DNA of 44,272 nucleotides from an uncultured bacterium (GCA_949286885.1 CASEEG010000045.1:1-44272), one strand, 5' to 3'. Positions 22,967-30,838 are shown, counted from the stretch's first letter. Numbers and translations: made by a program. Notes: generated from the letters alone by a model not told the origin.

Positions 22967-23631
22967 CCAAAAGTTATCCTTGGTGAGTCCTCATAGGACT
23001 TTGTACCAGAGGTTCTTAGGTTGGTTATTGAGTTATAGTACAGTGTTCTCCAGTATCCGAATTTCGCGAAAGATGGGTTTGCCTTTACTTTGATTAATGT
23101 GCCGTAGACCAAAATCGGTTCTAAATAGGGCAGTGGCAATATGCTTGTATCATTTTTGTTTTCCATTTTTAGTTTTTTTTCGCCGTTTTCATCTTGTGCA
23201 TAAAAGTCTGAGACGTATATTACGCTAAGTTTTCTTTGTTTATTTGATGGCATCGCAATAATTAGATCGCCAATGTTTGAATAATAGTCTGAATTATTTT
23301 GGTTATTGCCGGCAAGCAGAGAGGGATGAATGTATTTGTACTTTTTTGTACCTTCCCAAACAGAAATAATCTTGCCTCCAAAATCTTCAAAAATTGTTGT
23401 TTGATTATTTTCTAAAGTTATTTCACTTTTTTCTATTTGAAAATCCCATATGTACGAGCTTAATACTTCGGAGTTTGTAGAATTAATTAAATTAAGAATT
23501 CTTTTATGTTCACTTTTTATTATTTCGTCAAAATCACTTACTTCTCTCCAACTAAGTTCATTTAATACTTTTGTAAAAATTTCAAAATAGGTTGGCTTTA
23601 TTCTTGTTGTATTTGTGCTATTTTCGCTCAT
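22963..23631 (-). CDS. Putative head-tail connector / adaptor protein
   Basis: A 222-residue protein with the pattern of podovirus connector proteins (P22 gp4 / tail tubular A-like): an N-terminal helical part with ILNLINSTNSEVLSSYIWDFQ, then a beta-rich middle with SVIYVSDF, and a helical PLPYLEPILVYGTLIKVKANPSFAKFGYWRTLYYNSITNLR segment typical of the ring-forming helices. A perfect AAGGAGG ribosome-binding site precedes the ATG. It follows the tail-hub genes in the same operon. No single diagnostic residue exists, so the call rests on pattern and position. Confidence 0.68.
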   Translation of the reverse strand: MSENSTNTTRIKPTYFEIFTKVLNELSWREVSDFDEIIKSEHKRILNLINSTNSEVLSSYIWDFQIEKSEITLENNQTTIFEDFGGKIISVWEGTKKYKYIHPSLLAGNNQNNSDYYSNIGDLIIAMPSNKQRKLSVIYVSDFYAQDENGEKKLKMENKNDTSILPLPYLEPILVYGTLIKVKANPSFAKFGYWRTLYYNSITNLRTSGTKSYEDSPRITFG

Positions 23632-23642
23632 TTATTCCTCCT

Positions 23643-23873
23643 TTATACAAAACCTAAAAATTCATAAATAAATCCTTTACATGTGAATTTATTTAATCCG
23701 TCCCGACATATTTTTGCGGTTAATTTTTTGCCTCTTGTGTTGTTCTTCAAATCCTCCAAGAGCTTGTATGCTCGGATTTTGATCTTAAAATCTGCAAACA
23801 TAGAACTTTTGGTCCAAACAGCATGTTCCCCAAGCATTTGCATATACTCATAATTGTGTTTATCAGAAATCAT
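23643..23873 (-). CDS. Small hypothetical protein in the tail operon
   Basis: A 76-residue basic protein with no recognised domain and no membrane segment. It begins within the last 11 bases of the preceding 510-residue gene, with an AGGAG ribosome-binding site 8 bases upstream inside that gene, so translation is coupled. It lies 11 bases ahead of the connector gene. It could be a small tail or assembly factor. Confidence 0.65.
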   Translation of the reverse strand: MISDKHNYEYMQMLGEHAVWTKSSMFADFKIKIRAYKLLEDLKNNTRGKKLTAKICRDGLNKFTCKGFIYEFLGFV

Positions 23874-25395
23874 TTAACAACTCCTTGAACTCAATTCCTA
23901 CAAGCCTAAAGCCATCACCTTCTTCTTCGCCTTCTATGTTAAGTGCCACACTGAGATTTGAGTCAAAGATTTGCACGCTTACAGAACTTTGGCAAGAATT
24001 TGCCCAAATAGGCGAGTAGTCATTTTCAAAGCAGTTGTATTTGTTTTTTGGCTCTTCTTCGGAAGCCCATATTAATACGCCCGTTTGTACTGTTCTGATG
24101 TATTCATGATCTGTTTTTATTTCTTTTATAAAATCTTTAGAAACGCTGAATTTGAATTTGTTTTCACCGGTTTCATCAAGTAGTAGTGCAAAATCTTCTA
24201 TAATTTTTCTCTCTGATGGTTTACCAAGATGAAAAAAAGGTGTTGTGAAATTAAATTTTATTGTATCTCCGTCAAAAGTAGAACCTATGTTCTCTTGTAA
24301 AATTTTTCCGTTTGAACAACCTGAGAAAACTTCCGAATTGATATTTGCTGCAGATGTTATTTCTTGTGTTTCTATTCTTTTTGTCCAGCAATTATTTGCA
24401 AAATCGTAAATCCATATTGTACTGAAAAATTCATTGTCCGAATATGGTAGGTAGAACCATAATTGATTTTTTTTCTCGTACGGAACACAAAAAGCTTCGT
24501 GCATTCTGCTTCTGTCAGCATTTTTAAATGCATCTTCCACTGCAGATGCGATATTGCCACTCATCATTATTTGTGAAAGTTCTCCAACTTGAGAAAGTGC
24601 AAAAAGTCCATCGGCATTGAAAAAATACTGTTTGTTGTTGCAAGTGCATACAGCTTTTGAGCTTTCCGTACCTTTGTCGGCAAATTTTATTATTGCAAAG
24701 TTTTCAGGAGATGAACCCGAGAGCAGATACACGCCGTCAGACTTGAATATGGCGAGATTTCCACAGTAAAGCGCCAGTGCTGAAATTTTTGTTACTGAAG
24801 AGTGAAAATTTGAAATATATCCAGCATCATTTTCGCTTTCCCAATCATTAAATCTTCCAAGAGCACTGTAATACAGAGTAGCATTAGAGCCGATCCAAAG
24901 TCTGCCTGCATAAGAGGATATTGTGTCCGGCTTTATATCATTTCCTTTTGTATCTTTTGCATTCAGTTGATTTAATTTTGTTTCCAGATTCTTGTTAAAA
25001 TAATAGCCTTCGCAATTTTGAGCAAAAAATGCAATGCCATCCAAATATAATGTAAAATCAACAGCCTTAATTTGTTTTCCATAATCATGGATTGTACTTG
25101 TTTGACCGCTTTGATAATCATAGTATTTGATTTTACCGTTGGATTTTGCAAATAAAAACCCTGCAGTCATTTTAGGGTACTCGCATAAACCTATTATAGA
25201 GGATTCGTCTTCCAAGCCTTCATCTAAGAATGTTTGGTTCCCCAGCATACGTTCTACGCCTTGATTTTTATAGAGTTCTACATTGTAACTGTCATCCCAA
25301 TTGAGTTTTTTCGCCCCATAGCCGAGCATTACTTTTGTGGCGTTAGTATTTATGCCGCCAGAAAAATCGTAAAAAGCTAATTTATTATCGCTCAT
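23863..25395 (-). CDS. Phage tail hub / DNA-stabilisation protein (beta-propeller)
   Basis: The 510-residue protein resembles P22 gp10-like packaged-DNA stabilisation proteins and related podovirus nozzle proteins, which close the portal after packaging. It starts with FYDFSGGINTNAT, a typical opening, and contains blade-like repeats: GFLFAKSNGKIKYYDYQSG, GIAFFAQNCEGYYFN, AGRLWIGSNATLYYSAL, GNLAIFKSDGVYLLSGSS, KQYFFNADGLFALS, KNQLWFYLPYSDN. It overlaps the amidase gene by 11 bases. The propeller is read from the repeats; the precise gp10 homology needs a profile search. Confidence 0.78.
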   Translation of the reverse strand: MSDNKLAFYDFSGGINTNATKVMLGYGAKKLNWDDSYNVELYKNQGVERMLGNQTFLDEGLEDESSIIGLCEYPKMTAGFLFAKSNGKIKYYDYQSGQTSTIHDYGKQIKAVDFTLYLDGIAFFAQNCEGYYFNKNLETKLNQLNAKDTKGNDIKPDTISSYAGRLWIGSNATLYYSALGRFNDWESENDAGYISNFHSSVTKISALALYCGNLAIFKSDGVYLLSGSSPENFAIIKFADKGTESSKAVCTCNNKQYFFNADGLFALSQVGELSQIMMSGNIASAVEDAFKNADRSRMHEAFCVPYEKKNQLWFYLPYSDNEFFSTIWIYDFANNCWTKRIETQEITSAANINSEVFSGCSNGKILQENIGSTFDGDTIKFNFTTPFFHLGKPSERKIIEDFALLLDETGENKFKFSVSKDFIKEIKTDHEYIRTVQTGVLIWASEEEPKNKYNCFENDYSPIWANSCQSSVSVQIFDSNLSVALNIEGEEEGDGFRLVGIEFKELLNDF

Positions 25396-25870
25396 AATAC
25401 CACCTTACTTTATTTCTGATGTAGTCTCCGACCTCATTTTTTTCTATTGAGGGTTCATATGGAATATATGTAATGTCTATTTTTCCCGCACTTGTTGAAT
25501 TAGGGAACATTTTTCCGACTTCGTAGTGAGTCATTATGGTGTTTTTTGCAGGTTTTAAGCCATATTTTTTAAGCAGAGTTGCACAGTAGGCAAAAGCGCT
25601 TTCTGCCTGGATTCTTAAAAATGGGAAATTACCTACATTTAAAGGATTCTTATAACCATACATAGCACAAAGGGCGACCCCTATTGAACCGGTGTTAAAA
25701 TCACCTGTATGTGCTGCATAATATCCGTCATTACAGTTGAGGTTGTCTTCAGGTTTATATTTTCCTTTTGTAATATTTCCTTTGTTGTCAACCAAAAAAT
25801 GATAGTGTTCAAAATCCGTTAATGAAGGAGTATAATTGCCCCCGCTCCAATGTAGAATTATTCTGTTCAT
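25385..25870 (-). CDS. N-acetylmuramoyl-L-alanine amidase (Amidase_2, endolysin-type)
   Basis: A zinc amidase that cuts the bond between MurNAc and L-alanine in peptidoglycan. From ATG 25870 the 161-residue protein shows the zinc ligands His7 (ILHWSGG), His115 (MTHYEVG) and Asp132 with the nearby Lys130 (GKIDITY), plus His54 (AAHTGD). All key residues are intact. There is no signal peptide and no binding domain, as in T7-lysozyme-like endolysins. The start is fixed by an AGGAG site 6-7 bases upstream; it lies within the preceding regulator gene, giving a 62-base overlap. A holin is not clearly identifiable in the same operon. Confidence 0.92.
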   Translation of the reverse strand: MNRIILHWSGGNYTPSLTDFEHYHFLVDNKGNITKGKYKPEDNLNCNDGYYAAHTGDFNTGSIGVALCAMYGYKNPLNVGNFPFLRIQAESAFAYCATLLKKYGLKPAKNTIMTHYEVGKMFPNSTSAGKIDITYIPYEPSIEKNEVGDYIRNKVRWYYER

Positions 25871-26090
25871 GTGTTTCTCCTGAAAGTAAATCAAATGCTA
25901 TTTTTCCGTAAATATCCAAAAAACGCGTTATTGCTTGAGTTCTGTTTTGTGCGCGAAATTTTAAATAAATTCTCGAGAGGTGATTTTGGACTGTGCGAAC
26001 GCTCAAGCCTAGAGTGCTTGCTATTGCTCTATCTTTGAGTCCTAAGCAAAGCAACGACATTACTTGTTTTTCTCGGTTTGTAAGCTTCAT
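25809..26090 (-). CDS. Stand-alone LuxR/GerE-type HTH regulator
   Basis: A 93-residue protein consisting of a LuxR-type DNA-binding domain (LTNREKQVMSLLCLGLKDRAIASTLGLSVRTVQNHLSRIYLKF, residues 3-46) and a short tail, with no sensor or receiver domain. The start is ATG 26090: an AGGA site lies 6 bases upstream, and the -10 box of the likely promoter falls inside the longer in-frame extension to 26162. It is first in the virus late operon and probably controls it, as an activator or autoregulator. The last 62 bases overlap the amidase gene. Confidence 0.85.
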   Translation of the reverse strand: MKLTNREKQVMSLLCLGLKDRAIASTLGLSVRTVQNHLSRIYLKFRAQNRTQAITRFLDIYGKIAFDLLSGETHEQNNSTLERGQLYSFINGF

Positions 26091-26136
26091 TTTTATTCCT
26101 ATCTTGGGGGTTGGTTTATTAATATCAGCAAATAGC

Positions 26137-26164
26137 ATTATAAAAATAAATATATTTTCCAAAG
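26137..26164 (-). promoter_or_regulatory. Putative promoter of the virus tail operon
   Basis: On the - strand CTTTGG/TTTGGA (26164-26158), 15-16 bases, then TATAAT (26142-26137), about 47 bases before the regulator ATG at 26090. This supports the shorter start of the regulator. Confidence 0.5.
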
Positions 26165-26191
26165 TTAAATTTTATTTTTTATATATTTACT

Positions 26192-26216
26192 AAAAGCCTT
26201 GTCGCAAAGCTTTTTT
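26192..26216 (+). terminator. Hairpin with T tract, + direction
   Basis: AAAAGCCTTG (26192-26201), TCG, CAAAGCTTTT (26205-26214), with one mismatch, followed by more T. On the + strand T6 follows; on the - strand T4. It marks the right limit of the virus module and is the third hairpin of this orientation ahead of a virus transcription unit. Confidence 0.6.
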
Positions 26217-26703
26217 ACAATAATTAAAATCAAATTTATTTTTGTAAATTTTTGTGAACGTGAAAAAATAACCAAAAAATTGGACAATTTTTTAAGCATT
26301 TGTATATCCTCGCTCCAAAGCCGTAAACTTTATTATTATGGGGTTGTGGGTTTTAACTATTCACATAATAACAAACAAATACTTTTTGAAAATCGCCAAA
26401 ATTACTTGAGTAATTTTAACTATTGGGGTTATCAAAGCTCTTTTATAAATCTTGTACAGAGAGAATTTTGACAATTTTTGCAAGTTAAAAATTTTATTAT
26501 TTTAATTATAATTTTACAAAAATTAATAAAAATTAAGCGTGTATAAATGAACATGCAACTGTAAAATAAAACATTAAATTAGTTCTTCTGTAATAGCAGT
26601 CTGTGAGGTTTTTTAATAATATTTTTACCTGAAACAAGAATAACATTTGTTTTATTGATATTATTCTACAACCTAACAATATAAATAATGGTGGCTTAAT
26701 TTA
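26217..26703. other. AT-rich intergenic region next to the virus module
   Basis: Nearly 490 bases without a convincing gene. A frame at 26199-26471 begins with TTG, lacks a ribosome-binding site and reads like random AT-rich DNA. The region holds a 20-base near-palindrome, AAAATTACT-TG-AGTAATTTT (26398-26417), and a direct 11-base repeat TTTTAACTATT at 26351-26361 and 26414-26424. These could be regulatory sites. No attachment site or tRNA end is evident. Confidence 0.55.
26398..26417. repeat. 20-base near-palindrome, possible operator
   Basis: Perfect 9-base arms AAAATTACT / AGTAATTTT around TG. Such symmetry fits a dimeric DNA-binding protein, but perfect arms of this length also arise by chance in AT-rich spacers. 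Confidence 0.35.
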
Positions 26704-26985
26704 TTAAAATGGAACAGTATTTTCTTGAATAAATCTAAAAAGTTGGTATTCATCCTGTTCTACAGGATTTTTTTTCTCACGTTCTATTTCTTCTTTCCCT
26801 TCTTTTGTTTCAGATTTCAATTCAATCATTTTTTCGCCTTCTCTTTTACCAAAGACATTGAATTTGAAACCGTCAATCAGTCCGTAATCTGTTTCTGTCT
26901 TGTATGTGCCAACATTAAAAGCGTTAGCACAGGTAAATGTGCTGAGCAAAACGATTAAAAATAAAACGCTTTTAATCTTATTCAT
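26704..26985 (-). CDS. Small secreted protein of unknown function
   Basis: A 93-residue protein with a clear signal peptide (MNKIKSVLFLIVLLSTFTCANA), leaving a mature part of about 70 residues. That part is beta-rich at first (FNVGTYKTETDYGLIDGFKFNVFG) and then strongly charged (KSETKEGKEEIEREKKN). It carries no lipobox and no known domain. It lies between the virus module and the divergent winged-helix gene, and may be periplasmic. Confidence 0.68.
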   Translation of the reverse strand: MNKIKSVLFLIVLLSTFTCANAFNVGTYKTETDYGLIDGFKFNVFGKREGEKMIELKSETKEGKEEIEREKKNPVEQDEYQLFRFIQENTVPF

Positions 26986-27059
26986 ACCTGTATTTTAACA
27001 TACTGGGCTCATTATAACAAATGATGAAAAAAAATCTTTTTGGGTATTTAATATAGTGT

Positions 27060-27383
27060 ATGATTGATTACGATTTTGACAGCGAAGATAAGGAGCTAAA
27101 GCAGGTAGGGCTTGAACTTATGTTTTTAACTCCTGAAAAATGCGCAAGTGATGATGGTATCACTGCTGTTGAGCTGTCTAAAGTCTTAAATATTAGTCTT
27201 GATATTGTAAAAAAGAAGTTAAAAATTTTATACGATCACAATATTGTGCGTGTAATTGGGATTAATCCGAAGTTGTGGAAGTTTGATGAGTACAGTTTTC
27301 AAAGAATGGACGAGGATGACCCTGTGTATCAGCTTTTGTGCTCGTTTGATGATGTGGATTTTGACAGGTATTTTCAATATTGA
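27060..27383 (+). CDS. Small winged-helix DNA-binding protein
   Basis: A 107-residue acidic protein with a helix-turn-helix/wing pattern: GITAVELSKVLNISLDIVKKKLKILYDHNIVRVIGINPKLWKF (about 34-77), as in MarR/ArsR-like or SelB-type winged helices. No ligand domain is present. There is no ribosome-binding site before the ATG. Its stop overlaps the start of the rRNA methyltransferase (TTGA), so the two are coupled. The function is unknown. Confidence 0.72.
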   Translation: MIDYDFDSEDKELKQVGLELMFLTPEKCASDDGITAVELSKVLNISLDIVKKKLKILYDHNIVRVIGINPKLWKFDEYSFQRMDEDDPVYQLLCSFDDVDFDRYFQY

Positions 27384-28765
27384 TAAAACAAAACGACGAG
27401 ATTGAACTAAGAATAGAAAAATTAACTTACCAAGGGTCGGCCCTGGGGCGTTATTACAGTGAAAAAAGTCCTAATGGTTTTGTTGTTTTTGTAAAAAATG
27501 CAGCACCTTGCGATTTAGTTAAAGTTAAAATTACAAAGGTTAATAAGAGTTATGCAACAGGCGAAATTTTAGAGGTTATTGAGCCATCAAAAGAGCGTGT
27601 TAAGCCTTTTTGCCCTTTGTTTAATGCTTGCGGGGGGTGTTGCTATCAATATTTAAATTATGATTATTTGCTTGAGCAAAAAAATAATATGTTAAAAGAG
27701 GCTTTTTTAAAGCTGGATGAGCAGCCAGAGTTTTTAGAGCCTGTAAAAAGTCCGCAAGGCAAGGAATTTAGACATAAAATTCAGTATAGAGTTTCGCAAA
27801 CAAAAAATTCAAAAAGGCTTTTAATAGGCTATTTTAAAGAGAAAAGTCATGATATTGTGAATATAAAATTTTGCCCGATTCAGCCGCATTTGGCAGATGA
27901 AATTGCGCAATATATTAGGGAAAATTGGACTTTTGGGGGGTATGTTGAAAAAACTCACAAAGGGCTTTTAAGGAGTTTGATTTTAAGGTTTTCAAGCGAT
28001 TTAAAAAATGCGCTAATGACTTTTGTTATTAATTTAAAAAAAGATGAATTTTCACGTTATAAGAGCGATTTTGGTGAATTTTTTGAGCAGTTGGGGCAAA
28101 AATTTCCTCAAATTAAAGGGGTGAGTGTTAATTTTAACTCTGATAAGACAAATAAAATAATAGGGGATGAATTTATTTGCGCATGGGGTGAAGATTTTAT
28201 ATATGAAACTCTTGATAGTGCTGATTTCAAGAGAGTTTACAAGATTTCACCGGCAAGTTTTTTTCAGGTAAATCCAAAATGTGCAGTTGAAATTTTTAAC
28301 GAGGTTAAAAAAAATATTAAAGAAAATTCAACTGTGTTGGATGCTTACGGCGGTGTAGGCGCAATAGGTATTTGGGCAAGTGATAAGGCAAGAAAAATTT
28401 ATCTGGTAGAGGAAAATGCTCAAGCGGTAATTGATGCTAAAGAAAACTTTAAACTCAATAATTGCAAGAGTTATGAGGTTTTTTTAGGAGATGCCAAAGA
28501 GCAGTTTAGAAAATTTTTAAAAGAAAAGAAAAAATTTTCTCATGTAATTTTAGATCCGCCAAGAAAAGGCTCTGATAATGAGGCTTTGGAGGTTATTTCA
28601 AAACTTACAAATTCTATAATTTATGTAAGCTGCAACCCACAAACTCTTGTAAGAGATATAAAAATATTGCAGGAGTTTGGTTTTAAGGCAAAAACAGCGC
28701 GCGCTTTTGATATGTTTCCTTATTCTTATCACATTGAATCGGTTACGGTGATTGAGCGTGAGTAG
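27380..28765 (+). CDS. rlmD: 23S rRNA (uracil-C5)-methyltransferase, RlmD/RlmCD/TrmA family
   Basis: A SAM-dependent RNA methyltransferase that makes 5-methyluridine in 23S rRNA (or tRNA, for TrmA-type members). The 461-residue protein has an N-terminal TRAM domain (about 5-65), the iron-sulfur cysteines Cys78, Cys84 and Cys87 with a fourth in KFCPIQ (near 164), the SAM site LDAYGGVGAIGIWA, DPPRKGSD, and the catalytic SCNPQTL cysteine near the C-terminus. The TRAM domain plus FeS cysteines favour the RlmD/RlmCD branch over TrmA. The TTG start lies in the TTGA overlap with the winged-helix gene. The target uridine cannot be told from sequence alone. Confidence 0.92.
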   Translation: MIKQNDEIELRIEKLTYQGSALGRYYSEKSPNGFVVFVKNAAPCDLVKVKITKVNKSYATGEILEVIEPSKERVKPFCPLFNACGGCCYQYLNYDYLLEQKNNMLKEAFLKLDEQPEFLEPVKSPQGKEFRHKIQYRVSQTKNSKRLLIGYFKEKSHDIVNIKFCPIQPHLADEIAQYIRENWTFGGYVEKTHKGLLRSLILRFSSDLKNALMTFVINLKKDEFSRYKSDFGEFFEQLGQKFPQIKGVSVNFNSDKTNKIIGDEFICAWGEDFIYETLDSADFKRVYKISPASFFQVNPKCAVEIFNEVKKNIKENSTVLDAYGGVGAIGIWASDKARKIYLVEENAQAVIDAKENFKLNNCKSYEVFLGDAKEQFRKFLKEKKKFSHVILDPPRKGSDNEALEVISKLTNSIIYVSCNPQTLVRDIKILQEFGFKAKTARAFDMFPYSYHIESVTVIERE

Positions 28766-30035
28766 GAAATTTGTTATAAAAACTCTGGGTTGTAAAACAA
28801 ATGCCATTGAGGGGCAGATAATTATCGACGAGCTTGAGAAAATAGGCTTTTTGCAAGTTCAAGACTGCAAAGACGCTGATATTTTTATTTTAAATTCATG
28901 TTCTGTAACATCGCACAGTGATTCGCAAAGTTCTTATCTTTTAAATCGTGCAAAGCGTGAAAATCCTTTTATAAAAAATATTTTAACAGGTTGTGTGGCG
29001 CAGACAATTGACCTGCATAAGAATTTTGATACAACAAATATTGATTTAATTTTAGGGAACGATGAAAAGCTTGAGCTTAGAAAATATATTGATGAGCTTT
29101 TTAAAGGACGTAAAAACAAGCTTGTTGGGGATATATTTAAAATAAAAGAATTCAATCATAAAATAGTTGAAAACCCTTATCAAACTCGTCCAAGCATAAA
29201 AATTCAAGAGGGTTGCAATAACAGGTGCTCATACTGCATAATTCCATACGCTAGGGGCAATTCACGCTCAAATAGTGTAGAAAATATCATTTCGCAAATT
29301 GAACTTTTGGCAAAAAATGGCATAAAAGAAATTGTTTTAACAGGGATTCACATAGGGCAATGGGGCTTAGAATGGGGTTTAGAGCTTGTCGATTTATTGT
29401 ATGAAATTGAAAAGACAGGTATTTCACGTTTTCGTTTAGGTTCTTTGTATGTAAATGAAATAAATGAAAGAATGCTTGAATTTTTAAAGAAATCGGAAAA
29501 ATTCTGTCCGCATTTTCACCTGTCTTTGCAGTCTTTGTGTGATAAGACTTTAGAAAATATGAACAGAAATTACTCATCCTCTGATGCGCTTGAGATTGTA
29601 AGAATGCTCTATAATACTTTTGACGAGCCGTTTTTGGGTTGTGATATAATAGCAGGTTTCCCTGATGAAAGCGATGAGGATTTTAATGTTACTTATGAAA
29701 ATTTAGTGGCACTGCCCTTAAGTTATATTCACGCTTTTCCTTATTCAATAAGGGAAAATACTCCTGCTGCAAAAATGAAAAATCAAGTGCAGGATTCTGT
29801 TAAGACAAGGCGAACTCAAATTCTCAACGAGCTTTGCAAGTTAAAGCATGGCGAATTTCTGAAAAGAAATAGCAATAAAGAACAAGAGATATTATTTGAA
29901 CGTAAATCTTCAAAAACAGGATCTTATAGTGCTATTACAAGGAATTACATAAAAGTTTTCGTAAAAGATAAAAGAGACGATTTGAGAAATACCGTTAAAG
30001 TGGTTAATTTAAGTGATTTTGACAAATTATATTAA
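28758..30035 (+). CDS. mtaB: tRNA (ms2t6A37) methylthiotransferase MtaB
   Basis: A radical SAM enzyme that adds a methylthio group to t6A37 of tRNAs reading ANN codons. The N-terminal UPF0004 domain has its three cluster cysteines in TLGCKTNAIEG, NSCSVTSHSD and TGCVAQ; the radical SAM motif is EGCNNRCSYCIIPYARG; a C-terminal TRAM-like region follows. KTLGCKxN and the SVT/Q pattern distinguish MtaB from MiaB and RimO. The start may be GTG 28758 or TTG 28752; either lies inside the end of the methyltransferase gene, so the two RNA-modification genes are coupled. Length is normal (about 425). Confidence 0.93.
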   Translation: MSRKFVIKTLGCKTNAIEGQIIIDELEKIGFLQVQDCKDADIFILNSCSVTSHSDSQSSYLLNRAKRENPFIKNILTGCVAQTIDLHKNFDTTNIDLILGNDEKLELRKYIDELFKGRKNKLVGDIFKIKEFNHKIVENPYQTRPSIKIQEGCNNRCSYCIIPYARGNSRSNSVENIISQIELLAKNGIKEIVLTGIHIGQWGLEWGLELVDLLYEIEKTGISRFRLGSLYVNEINERMLEFLKKSEKFCPHFHLSLQSLCDKTLENMNRNYSSSDALEIVRMLYNTFDEPFLGCDIIAGFPDESDEDFNVTYENLVALPLSYIHAFPYSIRENTPAAKMKNQVQDSVKTRRTQILNELCKLKHGEFLKRNSNKEQEILFERKSSKTGSYSAITRNYIKVFVKDKRDDLRNTVKVVNLSDFDKLY

Positions 30036-30136
30036 GAAATATTACAAAAAATATATATTTTTTATTTAAAATGTCAATATTTTTACTGCTATTTTTTTTA
30101 TTAATATGAGAGAAATAATTGAAAGAGGAAAGAGAG

Positions 30137-30340
30137 ATGTTAACGCAGGCTCAGATCGATGAGAGTGTAGAAAACTTCTTTGTCGTGAATTCTGCATTGA
30201 GCGAATATACACAGACAAGCGAAGCAATAGTTCAAGCAGCTAAACCGCCCAGAAAAAAAGTTTACAGGAGTATGGAAAAGCTTTTAAAGGAATGTTATTT
30301 CATAGGTTCATTAAGGTATGGCAATAATTTTATAGCTTAA
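30137..30340 (+). CDS. Small hypothetical protein
   Basis: A 67-residue protein without a known domain, containing an acidic N-terminal helix (QAQIDESVENFFVV) and a basic middle (KPPRKKVYRSMEKLLKECYF). The start is ATG 30137 because an AGAGGA site lies 7 bases upstream, after the other possible start at 30119. Its stop overlaps the convergent zinc-ribbon gene by four bases (TTAA). The function is unknown. Confidence 0.55.
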   Translation: MLTQAQIDESVENFFVVNSALSEYTQTSEAIVQAAKPPRKKVYRSMEKLLKECYFIGSLRYGNNFIA

Positions 30341-30810
30341 AAGTTGTAGTTTTGAATAAAACCGCAACGACTTTTTGAACCTTCGGTATATGTTCGCCTT
30401 ATTTTCTTTTCAAAAAAGTCTTTTTGTTGTTGCTCCTCTTTTAGGGCATTGATTTTTGCCAAATCGCCCTTTGGACTGAATTTATTCAAACATTTTGTGC
30501 ACACAAAGCTTGACTTTTGTTCGTCTTCTATTTCTATACCGCAAAATCTGCACTTTATAAGGAGTTTAGGCATTACAGAAAAAAGTCTGCCTTTTTCTAT
30601 TAAATCTTCAAGTTCATTCTTGCTGATGCCTATCTCGTTAATTATTTCTTCAAGAGTTGTTTTAGGATTTGGATTCTTATTGATGAATGCTTTTATTTTG
30701 TCGACAAGTTCCAATTCTGCTTTAAAGCAATTATCACAAATGTCTCTTGCTCCTCTAATAAATAAGGAACCACACTTTTTACAATTAATTAATCCGCTTT
30801 GTTGACTCAT
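30337..30810 (-). CDS. YvyF-like zinc-ribbon protein (TIGR03826-type)
   Basis: The 157-residue protein matches the flagellar-operon protein family YvyF/TIGR03826: INCKKCGSLFIRGARDICDNCFKAE (first zinc ribbon, CX2C...CX2C), a helical middle with TTLEEIINEIGISKNELEDLIEKGRL (a helix-turn-helix-like part), and a second ribbon CRFCGIEIEDEQKSSFVCTKC. In Bacillus it sits with flgM and flgK, but no flagellar gene is in this window. An extended -10 (TGT-TACTAT) ends 6 bases before the ATG with no ribosome-binding site, so the mRNA may be leaderless. Probably a regulatory or RNA/DNA-binding adaptor; the role is unproven. Confidence 0.75.
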   Translation of the reverse strand: MSQQSGLINCKKCGSLFIRGARDICDNCFKAELELVDKIKAFINKNPNPKTTLEEIINEIGISKNELEDLIEKGRLFSVMPKLLIKCRFCGIEIEDEQKSSFVCTKCLNKFSPKGDLAKINALKEEQQQKDFFEKKIRRTYTEGSKSRCGFIQNYNF

Positions 30811-30816
30811 GATAAT

Positions 30817-30825
30817 ATAGTAACA
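30817..30825 (-). promoter_or_regulatory. Extended -10 of the YvyF-like gene
   Basis: On the - strand TGT then TACTAT (30822-30817), 6 bases before the ATG at 30810. It is almost the same string as the element before the gene at 32358 (TGT-TATTAT). Confidence 0.45.
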
Positions 30826-30838
30826 TATATTAAAAATA

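Larger units (their letters stand above)
14664..26216. mobile_element. Compact tailed-virus-like module (prophage remnant or GTA-like)
   Basis: About 11.5 kb holding small and large terminase, portal, major capsid, scaffold-like, connector, tail-hub and amidase genes plus a HTH regulator and accessory genes. The connector and tail-hub types suggest a short-tailed (podovirus-like) particle. No integrase, repressor, replication, ejection, needle or tail-fibre gene is present, and no flanking attachment repeat was found by eye. Limits are set by the tpsB terminator on the left and the hairpin at 26192-26216 on the right. It could be a decayed prophage, a satellite or a domesticated particle; gene integrity argues against simple decay. 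Confidence 0.75.

Noticed and set aside
14664-26216. Direct repeats flanking the virus module as attachment sites
   Set aside because: No matching repeat longer than about 9-11 bases was found by eye between the two ends; GGTGGCTTA near 12797 and 26690 is too short and lies outside the left limit.
26199-26471. 90-codon open frame on the + strand next to the virus module
   Set aside because: It starts with TTG inside a hairpin, has no ribosome-binding site and no recognisable domain; it reads as AT-rich intergenic DNA.
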